Position numbers and translations under genes: made by a program
Shown here: positions 1 through 9,625 of the stretch, in pieces
How the letters are laid out: the number at the start of each line of letters is the position of its first letter
Position numbering within the stretch: the first letter of the stretch is position 1
The notes under the pieces: generated by a model
The model's input: the letters and a program-made list of their open reading frames with translations, nothing else
Database searches by the model: none
Told to the model about the DNA's origin: nothing
DNA from: Pararge aegeria
Lineage: Eukaryota > Arthropoda > Insecta > Lepidoptera > Nymphalidae
Reading direction: 5' to 3'
Length of the DNA stretch: 64,000 nt
NCBI RefSeq assembly: GCF_905163445.1
Contig: NC_053187.1
Coordinates: forward strand, 15,795,001 to 15,859,000

Positions 1-1415
1 CCAGGCAGAATTTGCTTACATTGCAAAAGGTCAACCATCTGATGTCCCCATAACTGATCAAAGCCTTGCTTGGTCACACTAAGCTGCCCCATTTGTTGAG
101 TTGCGCCATATAGATTATGTGTCGGAAACTGCTTTGCAATATTTTGCTGAATTTGGTTTTGTTGCTGAGTTGAGTACTGCATCTGTGGGTATCTGTTCTG
201 TAAATTTGTTGAAGGGCCACTAGCTGGGCCTGGCATTGGTTGATTCATTTGTGGTAAAGTAGATCCACTTTGTAATCCTGGTTGGCCCATTGGTGGCATT
301 GGTGGACGTCCACTTTGCAATCCTGGTTGGTTTATTGGTGGCATTGGTGGTAGTCCAGGTTGTAACACTGGTTGACTAACTGGTGGCATTGGTGGTAGTC
401 CACTTTTTAAACCTGGTTGGCTCATTAGGGGAAGTGGTGTAAGTCCACTTTGTAATCCTTGCATCGGTGGCATATTTGGTAAATGTTGACTCATTGGTGC
501 AGTTGGGCCATTGTTATATTGGGATTTTGATTGTTGTTGGCTAGTCTGTGGTCCAAGGTTTGGACCAGGTTGACCAAACAGCATAGGCCCCGATGGTAGA
601 CCTTTAGGTGGCATTGGACCAGTTATTGGTGCCGACATAGGTGGTGGTCCGCTTGGGCCATTCATAATGTTACTTCTTAGAGGCCCCACAGGTGGTGCAA
701 AGTTGGGCATGCTTGAAGGTGGAGGCATATTAACTTGTGGCCCAGTTGTTTGTGGACTGTTTCTAGGTCCAGTCAATGGCGCACTATGTGAATTCGCCGG
801 CAGACCAGGTGGCATAGAAGTAGGAGGCCTTTGAATACCAAAGGAAGGATTAACTGGTGAATAACTACTATTTATTGGAGGCTGGTTTACTGATGGTGAA
901 CTAAAGGAACTTGAAGGTGGAGGATATTGGTTAATTGGTCTTTGATTGGGGGCAGGCATTGGACCATTCATAACAGGTTGACTATATTGACTAGAGGGAA
1001 CTAAAGGTGGAGCATTGTTGTTTATCTGATTCTGAGCATTAGGGGGATAGGGTGATGATGAAGAGATAGTGTTAGGGTTAGAATGCACACTGGGAGAACT
1101 CATTGGAATGTTCTGGATGTTTTGCATAGGAGGTTGATTACTAATAGGTTTAAGTGGTCTTATAGGTGATGACTGGGAACTTGTATGTTGAGGCATCAAT
1201 CCCGGTTGGTTGAAGGCAGGGGAACTGTTTCCACTCTGATTAAAATGATTCTGGCTGTTGAATCCCATAACTGGGGCCTGTTTGTCCAAATTTCCATCCT
1301 GTTTCAAGGGCCCGGGTAACTGGCTCTGTGGAATTTGGCTGTACTGTTGGAAAGGTCCAGGGCTCGAGTTTTGTTGGCCAGGAACATTGTTGTATGCGTT
1401 CGGAACGTGAGCCAT
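1..1415 (-). CDS. Sec24AB: Sec24A/B-type COPII coat protein, N-terminal part (runs off the window)
   Basis: An uninterrupted minus-strand reading frame starts at an ATG at 1413-1415 (MAHVPNAYNN...) and stays open for 471 codons to base 1, so the gene continues to the left. The visible protein is low-complexity and rich in Pro, Gln, Asn, Ser and Gly, as in the disordered N-terminus of Sec24. Its last residues (…VDLLQCKQILP) match the short conserved block that precedes the zinc-finger and trunk domains in Sec24A/B proteins. Sec24 is the cargo-binding subunit of the COPII inner coat that buds vesicles from the ER with Sec23 and Sar1; the cargo-binding domains themselves lie outside the window. 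About residues 320-385 carry a 15-residue tandem repeat. No intron is needed in this stretch. The assignment rests on composition plus the conserved block; another Pro/Gln-rich protein is possible but less likely. Confidence 0.8.
   Translation of the reverse strand, partial: MAHVPNAYNNVPGQQNSSPGPFQQYSQIPQSQLPGPLKQDGNLDKQAPVMGFNSQNHFNQSGNSSPAFNQPGLMPQHTSSQSSPIRPLKPISNQPPMQNIQNIPMSSPSVHSNPNTISSSSPYPPNAQNQINNNAPPLVPSSQYSQPVMNGPMPAPNQRPINQYPPPSSSFSSPSVNQPPINSSYSPVNPSFGIQRPPTSMPPGLPANSHSAPLTGPRNSPQTTGPQVNMPPPSSMPNFAPPVGPLRSNIMNGPSGPPPMSAPITGPMPPKGLPSGPMLFGQPGPNLGPQTSQQQSKSQYNNGPTAPMSQHLPNMPPMQGLQSGLTPLPLMSQPGLKSGLPPMPPVSQPVLQPGLPPMPPINQPGLQSGRPPMPPMGQPGLQSGSTLPQMNQPMPGPASGPSTNLQNRYPQMQYSTQQQNQIQQNIAKQFPTHNLYGATQQMGQLSVTKQGFDQLWGHQMVDLLQCKQILP
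265..480 (-). repeat. 45-bp coding minisatellite inside Sec24
   Basis: Units start near 265, 310, 355, 400 and (decayed) 445. Each encodes a 15-residue variant of QPGLQSGLPPMPP plus two variable residues. The copies differ at several positions, but all keep the frame. Confidence 0.75.
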
Positions 1416-1735
1416 GTCTTGTCAATCTGGAAAGATGTTTATAGCTTAGTTTACACAATTCCATGCGCACCCTGACCTCAGACAGACGAATACAAAGTCA
1501 GTTAATGTTTGTATTGTGATAATAAACTTGATATCGAAAAGGATGTTTAATTAATGCTAATTCACTGAGAATGACGGAAGGACAAACGCACTTCTCTACT
1601 TACCGCTTTAATTGCGATTTCTGAACTTGAAAAACTTTACACACGAGTTTATGTTGTTAAACCATTCTCACAAATTATCACAGAAGCTAAAATTAACGTG
1701 ATAAAATAAATCTGTGAAGGAAAACCGACCCTGAC

Positions 1736-1744
1736 TTACGTGGC
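1736..1744 (-). promoter_or_regulatory. CrebA/XBP1-like site upstream of Sec24
   Basis: Minus strand reads GCCACGTAA, close to the ACGTG-core motif used by CrebA and other secretory-pathway bZIP factors. It lies about 320 bp upstream of the Sec24 start codon. Motif match only. Confidence 0.35.
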
Positions 1745-1757
1745 CGAGCGATTAAAA

Positions 1758-1771
1758 GCGCCCTCTACTGG
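1758..1771 (-). promoter_or_regulatory. CTCF consensus site
   Basis: Minus strand reads CCAGTAGAGGGCGC, which fits all 14 positions of the CTCF core CCASYAGRKGGCRS. It lies about 345 bp upstream of the Sec24 start codon. Confidence 0.45.
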
Positions 1772-1803
1772 CACAAAAGATCGATTTTTTTGACAATTGA
1801 TTT

Positions 1804-1811
1804 TGACGTCA
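1804..1811. promoter_or_regulatory. Full palindromic CRE (TGACGTCA)
   Basis: A perfect 8-bp CREB/ATF site about 390 bp upstream of Sec24. Motif match only; occupancy is unknown. Confidence 0.35.
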
Positions 1812-2069
1812 TTTGCGTTTTGTTAACTTTAACCACATCTAAAATAATTTAAGTGATCTACGTACATAAAATAATATATAGGTACTACAACCAATTAGGC
1901 TAATTTATTTTAAAGAAAATTGATGGACCTTTCATCATAGAAATATTTATACACTTAGAAAACCTACCAATGAGAATATAAACACTACAGTGTACTATAC
2001 ACTACACTCTCTGATTAAAATAATAATTCTAAATAGGTTCTAAAGGCACAGTTACACTACAACTGTATG

Positions 2070-4424
2070 CATTATAAATAATAAATAAATATAATTCAAA
2101 ATTCAAAATTCAAAATTCATTTATTTCAAGTAGGCCTAATATAAGCACTTTTGAAACGTCAAGTCTGTCTGTTTGTAGTGATTCTACCACCGGTTCGGAA
2201 GGCAGATTCTACCGAGAAGAAGCCGGCAAGAAACTCAGCAGTTGCTCTTTTCCAACATCAACAATTTACATTTTGCATTTTAACATTCATTTTTATATCT
2301 TGTGAGAGCTGAAAGCGGAGCCGGATGCCGGATTCCAAGCAACCTTGTCATTAAAAAATTCATCAATTGTATAGTAACCTCGCTCTAATAAATGTGTTTT
2401 AACAAATTCTTTAAACTTGTGCATTGGCAGGTCCAAAATCACCTTAGGAATCATATTATAAAAGCGTATACTCAATCCCACAAATGATCCCTGTACCTTA
2501 CGCAGACGTTATGCAGATGACAATAATTTATGACCATTTCTTGTAAGTCGGCTGTTTATGTCCACTTTTTGTTTATAAAGACTAATATGTTGTCTTACAA
2601 ATACTATATTGTTATATTGTTATAAATATATTGTGAAGCTACAGTAAGTATGCCTATTTCTTTAAACTTCTCACGGAGGGATTCGCGTGATTTAAGTTTA
2701 TATATTGACCGTACAGCTCTTTTCTGCAATATAAATATAGTTTCGATATCAGCTGCTTTACCCCATAACAAGATTCCATAGGACATAACACTATGAAAGT
2801 GCGCAAAATAAACTAGCCTAGCTATTTCAACGTCAGTAATCTGTCTAATTTTTCTGACTGCGTAGGCAGCCGAGCTTAGTTTACCCGCTAGTGAATCTAT
2901 ATGGGCACCCCACTGTAGCTTATTATCGAAGGTCACGCCCAGAAAAACTGTGGAAGTCTCTATATTTAGTGATTCACCATTTATCATTATATTTTTTTCA
3001 ATTTTCTTTACATTTGGTAAGATAAATTCGACACACTTTGTTTTTTTGCATTTAAAAGTAAGTTGTTAACTGTAAACCAGTGCGACACATGCGACATAAC
3101 ACGGTTTACTTCGTCAGAGTTATCTTTACTCCTATCAGTCTTAAAAATTAGAGATGTATCATCTGCAAACAATACAGTCGCATGTTCCACTGACATGGTA
3201 CGGTAGGTCATTTATATACACTAAAAATAGAAAAGGACCCAAAATCGAGCCTTGTGGGACACCCATTGAGGTATTTGAACCCTGAGACTTTGCATCAGTT
3301 ATGCAAACTCTTTGGGTTCTATTGCTGAGATAAGAGGCAACCAAATTTAGTGCAACGTTTTGGATACCATAGTGGCTTAGCTTAAGAAGCGAGGTTTTAT
3401 GATCAACACAATCGAAAGCTTTAGATAGATCACAAAAAACACCCATGGCGTTCTGTGAACATTCCCAGGCATCATAAACATGTTTTATAAGTTTAGCGCC
3501 TGCGTCCGTTGTGCTACGACCTTTAGTAAAGCCATACTGCTCAGGGTGTAGTAAGTTATTTACATTAAAATGATATAAAAGTTGATTTAATATAATTTTT
3601 TCGAATATCTTACTAAGAGCTGGTAAGATTGAGATAGGTCTGTAATTGTTTATATCATTTTTATTACAAGATTTAAATAGAGGAATGAGTTTACTATGTT
3701 TCATTAGGTTCGGGAAAGTACCTAAATCAACACATTCATTGAAAATTATGGCTAAAAGAGGAGCAATGACGTCAATAATTTGAGATATTACCTTTACCGA
3801 CATTCCCCACATATCACCTGTTTTCTTTAATTTTAACAACTTGAAGTTTTTACTGATATCCGATGCATCTATATGTTTGAAATGAAATAAAACTTTGCAC
3901 TCATTAATGTTGCCTCTTAATAAATTCTGAGCTGCAGTAGGTGAGGAATTTAGTGAATCTGTTAACAAAATAGGAACATTCTGAAAAAAGTTTTCAAAAG
4001 TACTAGCAACTTCTGTATCAGTAGTTACCATATTATTATTAATAATTAATTCAAAATTTCCGTCTCGAGGTTTAGTTTTCCCAGATTCATTATTAACAAT
4101 TTTCCAGGTTGTTTGTATTTTGTTTTCAGATTTTACTATCCGATCTTTAATGTATAGCGACTTAGCTTGTCTACAAACATTTTTAAATGTTTTGGAGTAA
4201 CTTTTTACATATTCAAGGAAAGTTGGAGTCTGATTGTATTGTTTTTCATCATATAGCTCATACAACTTATCCCTGCTTTTGCAAATGCCTATAGTCGCCC
4301 AATCACTAAACCTCATTTTTTTATTAGAATCTATGTATTTAATATTAAATACTTTATTAAATGCACTTTCTATTTCATTGAAAAGCGTACGATAAAGATT
4401 GTCGGGATGACAGTTTTCAAAAAA
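2070..4424 (-). mobile_element. 5'-truncated CR1/Jockey-group LINE
   Basis: The reverse transcriptase runs on the minus strand. The 3' end lies at low coordinates and finishes in tandem 8-bp units (attcaaaa) around 2094-2120, a microsatellite-like tail instead of poly(A). The 5' end stops near 4424 within the linker before the RT domain, so the endonuclease is missing. A SINE lies directly beyond the truncation point. Tails of the same family, alone, recur near 22765, 39568, 49084 and 63595. Confidence 0.8.
2293..4423 (-). pseudogene. LINE reverse transcriptase, frameshifted
   Basis: The longest intact piece (3159-4423) carries the RT palm up to motif B: NNYRPISILP, the motif A stretch CDLSKAFDCVDH and the motif B stretch GVPQGSILGPFLFLVYINDL. 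The reading then slips one frame, so that the motif C residues FADD appear in the neighbouring frame (3008-3211). It slips again in an A-run near 3030, and the C-terminal region continues at 2604-2987 and 2293-2481. At least three frame breaks make this a dead copy. The motif style and the short-repeat tail suggest the CR1/Daphne side of the Jockey group; the clade is inferred. Confidence 0.8.
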
Positions 4425-4433
4425 AAATTATAT

Positions 4434-4697
4434 GTGTGTATTATCGTAGTGTATTTATTATATATACTACGATAATAGCCCCAAAGTAAGCGTAGCTTGT
4501 GTTGTGAGTGCTAAGATGACTGATGAATATTATTTTTATGAATAATATTCATAAATACTTATAAGATACATATAAACACCCAGACACTGAAAAGCAACCC
4601 TGTTCATCACACAAACATATTCCAGTTGTGGGAATCGAACCCACGGCCTTGGACTCAAAAACCGAGGTCGCTGCCCACTGCGCCAATCAGCCGTCAA
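4434..4697 (-). repeat. tRNA-derived SINE, family A
   Basis: Read on minus, it begins GGCTGATTGGCGCAGTGGGC (A-box-like) followed by GGTTCGATTCCC (B box), then a body with ACTGAAAA, CATCAGTCATCTTAG and GGGGCTA. The tail at 4439-4477 forms a 12-bp inverted repeat, unlike the other copies. Other copies: 10960, 40775, 45024, 58715, 61545 and 62900. Confidence 0.8.
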
Positions 4698-5504
4698 ATG
4701 CGAAAGCGTCCATAGTTTTTTGAAGTGAAAACTTCTTTAGCGGCGTTGAGCACTTTTTCTGTAATGGGTATAAAATCTTAAACTCGCGTCAGGACACGTG
4801 ACCTGATCGAAAAAACGTAAGACGGATGGAGAGTAGACAGCTATCCCCTCTCTACGGCGCGGCGAAAATGGCGAAAAGATAAACTTTTTAATGTAAAATA
4901 ATTGTAATAGTTTTAAAGTGTTAAATTTTTAATGTAATATAAATTGTCATGTTTGTGTACGATAGCGCAATAAATGAATATTGTATTCTACCACATAAAT
5001 GATAGTACTTTTATACTGATAAAGCAATTGGTGCAAAATTATTCCCTAACCATTCCAAAATATCAAACATGCTCAACGTTAATTAATAATCAAGTTTTCA
5101 CTTCTGCCGGCACTCCCGGAGTGCAACCCGTCTTTTTTTTTATGCACGGTCCGAGAATCACCGCACTATTATTGTGTGGTACTTACTACAAAAGATTTTG
5201 ACGTTAGCCAGATAGTTTGCTTTGTGAAGACTCGACATAGACTAATTTATCAAAGAGGCTTAGTTCTGCTGCCTATGCAGCATAAAGAAGATAGCAATTT
5301 ATATGTCTGTCATATGGCATATATGACAGACATATAAATTGCTAGACTAGTCTATTTTAATTACTTTCACAGCATTATGGTGCTGCTGAGTGCATCGATC
5401 TGTGGAATCAGGAGGCTATATGTGGGGCTTATGTGGGAATATCTCGTATCTTAGGCAAGATCATGTCGGTCTTACCTATAATACGAGAAAGAGTGGTGAG
5501 TCTT
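4698..5504. other. Intergenic, no gene recognised
   Basis: No coding sequence supported. It contains the perfect hairpin at 5292-5344. Confidence 0.6.
5292..5344. repeat. 24-bp perfect inverted repeat with 5-nt loop
   Basis: Arms 5292-5315 and 5321-5344 are exact reverse complements around the loop GGCAT. Confidence 0.9.
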
Positions 5505-5760
5505 TTAAGTCGATGGTAAAACTCGAAATAAAGTACAAACTATCTGGCTTAGTAGGATAACATTAGAAAGAGTAGGTAGAAAAATTCAAATATCTAGGGC
5601 ATATATTGACACCACAAAGACGACACCGACATGGAGAGAGAACGAAGAGCGTTGTCAGTGAGAGCAAATATGCTGGCACGCAGGTTTGCTCTCACGGGTT
5701 CTAAAACCGTTAAAAACACATTGTTTAGAGCCAATTTTTTACATGTACAGCCTGTGTGCC
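5505..5760 (+). pseudogene. Fragment of a LINE reverse transcriptase C-terminal region
   Basis: The translation shows KYLGHILTP and, 40 bases on, MERERRALSVRANMLARRFA followed by VKNTLFRA. This order is typical of the region after the RT catalytic core in many lepidopteran non-LTR retroelements. Frameshifts separate the pieces and the match fades after about 5760. The start is approximate. Confidence 0.65.
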
Positions 5761-6717
5761 AATGCCTTTTGAAATCGAAATGTGTGTGTGAAAAAAGTGA
5801 AGTCGAAAACCGAGTCGAAACACTGGGCTATGTCGAAATACTGCTTCCAAATATTATGCATTATTTTTTTTTTATGTATGTTCATAAAAATATATCTAAA
5901 TTTAAGAGACAATGTGACTGTGATAATTTGAACGTTAGAAGCAAAAAAAAACTAGCAGTGCAGTATATAAAATAAGTTATTTATTCAAAGGAAATTGTAT
6001 ACAATTTTACAACTAATTACCGGTTGATATCTTGGAGATGTCTCTTAAAAAGTTTAAAGTTTGTATAAGCAAATGCTTAAAGAAATGTCCTATTACATTT
6101 CCTATTATATTATATTAAAGCTAGGGTGCGAATTTTTGCCCCAACCAAGTTTCTTCTTAAATATTCTCAAATGAAAATGTGAGATGGTGTTAAAAAAAGA
6201 ACCCGGCTAAGTTTGTTGTGCGCTTGTTGTTTGGAACCTTCGTAGCTTTAGTTTATGTAATTGTAATGTAAATACTATTTACTATGCACATATTGTATAC
6301 GTAAAAAACGCATCAAAAGTGCCATCTATGTGCCTACTTGAATAAAGAAATATTTGACATTGACAATGACTTTGAATAGTTTTTAGCCCGGTTCAAATGG
6401 TTCGCACGGTACTGTAAAAATTCATGCAGTTCCTCTGGCGTAAACCATTATACCATTGTAGTCTGTGGTAACCTACGGGGCGCATACTGCTTCATAGTCT
6501 AAAATCTTCCTCAGTAAAAGGTACGTACTGGCAGTTATACATTTCAAACACACAAAATGTTCAATTTTATGATATGAAGTATCATAAAGATAGCGATGCA
6601 ACTTCTTTGAAATAAAAGAGAGAGGTGTGCGCTTATATTATCTATCCTTTTCCTTGAAGCTTCCACCGCCTATTATCTATCTATCTAGTATTTGATACCT
6701 TCAATCTCTTGTCTATC
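5761..6717. other. Intergenic with one LINE-tail fragment
   Basis: No gene seen. At 6300-6373 is a repeat tail (AAAAGTGCCATCTATGTGCC then GAATAAAGAAATATTTGAC) shared with 10546 and 11305. Confidence 0.6.
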
Positions 6718-6753
6718 GCAAATGACCGTCCCTGGCCCGGGACGGTCATTTGC
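6718..6753. repeat. GC-rich 15-bp perfect hairpin
   Basis: Arms 6718-6732 and 6739-6753 (gcaaatgaccgtccc and its complement) enclose a 6-nt loop TGGCCC. Confidence 0.9.
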
Positions 6754-6814
6754 CATTTATTTATTATATTATTTGTCATTAGACAAGCGATTTCCGCTGT
6801 ACTTTTGGGAGGGG

Positions 6815-7150
6815 CCGAACCTCGGCACGCACCTCTAACTTTCATAAATATCACTAGCTTTAACGGCGAAGGAAAACATCGTGAGGAAACCTGCATGCCC
6901 AAGAGTTCCCCCTAATGTACTAAAATGCGTGTGAAGTCCACCAAAACGCACTACGGCCTAAACCCTTCTAATTGTAGAATACCCCTTTAGTTGGCCGGTA
7001 ATGGGTTGATATAATAATGAAACTGTTTCTACGACACATCTTACCGTAATGCTATATCACTTGAAGGCACGTCTTTGTCCTCTACGTGTTACGCGTTGTT
7101 GCCACCAACCACGGCTGAAACCTCTCACGGACTCCCACCAGACAGATCTT
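6815..7150 (+). repeat. SINE family B (5'-truncated) and adjoining LINE fragment
   Basis: 6815-7020 has the family B landmarks GAAGGAAAACATCGTGAGGA, then the 3' end GGCCGGTAATGGGTTGAT. At 7030-7150 follows a diverged piece of another lepidopteran repeat (ACGTCTTTGTC…CACGGCTGAAACCTC). Confidence 0.7.
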
Positions 7151-8379
7151 TTATGGTGGTGACAAATTTTTATGTACGACCAACTGCCTATTTGAGAAAT
7201 ATTATAAAGTCATTAAAAATATTATAAATTTATATACATAATATTTCCGGGGTTTTAAAAAAAAATAAAACATCACATTTATAAATTCAAACATCTGTAT
7301 TTCAAATTGAAAATCAATGATTAAGTCGAAAACAAGATTTTAACAAATTACTGCGATAAGTTTAGGTATTGATTGGATAACGCCACCAGAACTAAATAAA
7401 ATAAATTAGTATGATATTTTGTAATTAATATGAATATGAAAGTAAAATATAAAATTTGTGAGAAAATTAAACATAACGTCCAATACTAGGTGGCGAAGGG
7501 TGTTTTTTTCTCCAATCAATGTGATCGCAGGGTTAGGTACAGTCTAGCAAATCTACACTTAACATTATTATAACATTTCATTCTTCGGCAATATAAAAGT
7601 ATTCAAACTGATCACAATTTTATGGCAGCTCCATGGAACCCCATGCAACACTAAATCAACACAGTTCAGGTCAAAAATATATGACATTTCATACAATCGG
7701 TTCGCGAGTGCCCTTTCCACACTAGACGATACAAAGCGAATTTTATTCCTAGTTTGTAATTATGCGCATGTACCTACATACATAAACACTTGAACTCACA
7801 GCGAAAATGTCACATACTGGTACACATTCTATTGTGCACAAGTCTCTGAACCTAACTAAATTGACAAGTTCAAAAGTAGTTCTGTTGATATCCTTTTGCT
7901 ACATAGAACACAATGAGAGGGATAGCATTACTTTTAGAGATGTCAATTTAGTTCAGAGATTTCCGCGCAACAGAATTGGCACCACTATCCCTAACTCTCT
8001 TACAATCTTAGTTCGATTCATTCTTATTTATATAAATGAGATGTGTTTTGCCATAATTGCAAAAAAAAATGCAAAAAAAAATCATACGATCACAAACAGA
8101 CTAGGTGTTAGGTAGGTATCCGAAAACTATAGAAAGTAAAAAAAAAAAATTGAATTGAGGACAGGCCACAAACATTACACAAAAAATAGCTCAATTTCAA
8201 ATAACGGATTTCATAAATCCAAAAATATATATATCTGTAATCGTTATAAAGTTTGTAGATCAGCACAACTATCTCAATATAATACGATTTTATCGACCGG
8301 CATCGGTCTCGGCGGCGCACCGCCTGAACATAAACTCACAATTAACATTCTACATATCGATAAAAACTATTCAGTCGTT
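7151..8379. other. AT-rich intergenic, no gene recognised
   Basis: An open frame of about 100 codons at 7807-8115 (+) has no recognisable features. I see nothing else. Confidence 0.5.
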
Positions 8380-8385
8380 TTTATT
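8380..8385 (-). terminator. Lk6: Candidate poly(A) signal of Lk6
   Basis: AATAAA on the minus strand, about 900 nt past the stop codon. Confidence 0.35.
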
Positions 8386-8543
8386 TATCCATAAATATAT
8401 ATCTTTAAAAGGCTCAAATAAAACTGTTACAGCTCTTAGTACCGTTCACAGTAAAATTGCGATCGGATCTATCACTGGAGGAATTATTATCCATTGGCAC
8501 AGTCTCTCGCCGATGTTTAACCATTTCGCTGCAACTGTAAACA

Positions 8544-8648
8544 GGGGCGTTTGTCGCTTGCGACGCGACGGTCGCGCGACCGTAACCAACATATGACGAA
8601 CGCTTTACTTCACAAACACATCAGTCGCGCGACCCTCGCCACAAACGA
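8544..8648. mobile_element. Short MITE-like element, possibly Harbinger-related
   Basis: Imperfect inverted ends: the left begins GGGGCGTTTGTCGC and the right ends GCCACAAACG (complement CGTTTGTGGC), each running into GTCGCGCGAC. Bases 8568-8583 form a 16-bp perfect palindrome. The superfamily is inferred from the GGG-type end and is uncertain. Confidence 0.45.
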
Positions 8649-9285
8649 CACTACAGCATATGTGTCATGAGTGTATAGTGGGTCAACTCCGCCGCAAACA
8701 GGGTGAGGAATGGGTTCAGTAGGATGCGTACGGGGTTTGGTCTAAGGCCAATTTGGCTTTGCTGGCGCGCCGCTACTACCAATGAGTATACAAAGAAGTT
8801 GGCTCACTATACAGTCATTACTCATATGACTACAGCCTCGCAAGGCTATCTCGGGAGGTAGATCCATTGTCCTTGTACTGTGGCGCTCGGTGGAATGTGA
8901 CGGGGCCAGCTGCATCCCCAGCCCTTATCACTAACTATACACAACTGGATACGCGTAGGAGTTCTGCACCTCGCATACCTACTAGTTCACTATCACAAGT
9001 TAGAAAAAAAATTATCACCAGATCGACAGATAATGCGGCACACAGCTAGAGGCCGAGGGAAGCACTGCCGCAAGGGATCGGCTCTCGAATCGGAGGGTGT
9101 CTAGGGCACCGGTATCATACTATCACGTTGCGTCCAAACTCTCCTCGGAATTGTGATCACTAGCGCGAAAAACGGAGTACTGGTCTGGGTAGAAATGAGG
9201 GTTCAGGTCGATGTGGCGCCAATCAATGAGATCACCAAGAAGGTCCAAATAGATGAGGCGATAACCGACCGGTCGGGAACGGCTG

Positions 9286-9625
9286 CTAATGTACGGGGAG
9301 GGGCTTGTCGGCGAGCTGGTGGCGACGACGGAGCAGCTCGGACTCGATTGGCGGCGAGAGGCCGAAAGGCACACAGTACTCGTCGCCGCAGCGACGCTCG
9401 CACACAGCCATGCCCTGGAGGGCGAGCCCGGTGCGTTCCAGCTCGTCCTCCAGAATGCTCTCCCTAGCGACCGTGTCTGGGCTGGGGTGGCACGACTTGG
9501 AGCTCCGCAGCGCGGCCGGCGGGCGCTCCATGTACGAGTAGTTCATGGAGAAGTGCTGCTGGATCACCCGGTTCACCGCCATTGCAGACTCCGCGAAATT
9601 GGACAGGTTTCGAGCCGACATATTA
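9286..9625 (-). CDS. Lk6: Lk6 coding exon 7 (C-terminal tail)
   Basis: Acceptor TTCCACAG. It encodes SNFAESAMAVNRVIQQHFSM, conserved in insect Lk6, then a tail with GLSPP and LLRRR near the end, and stops with TAG at 9286-9288. Confidence 0.93.

Larger units (their letters stand above)
1416..2069. other. Sec24 5' leader and upstream region
   Basis: No coding sequence is visible. The stretch should hold the Sec24 5' leader and promoter. Candidate binding motifs at 1736, 1758 and 1804 are listed separately. A TCAGT initiator on the minus strand (1564-1568) is a weak candidate start site. Confidence 0.5.
8380..9285 (-). other. Lk6: Lk6 3' UTR (inferred)
   Basis: The region follows the Lk6 stop codon on the minus strand, to the first AATAAA downstream (8380-8385). 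The end point is inferred; longer forms are possible. It contains a short MITE-like inverted repeat at 8544-8648. Confidence 0.45.

Noticed and set aside
1240..1470. A 76-codon minus-strand frame at the Sec24 start
   Set aside because: It is out of frame with the conserved Pro/Gln-rich reading and starts in the leader.
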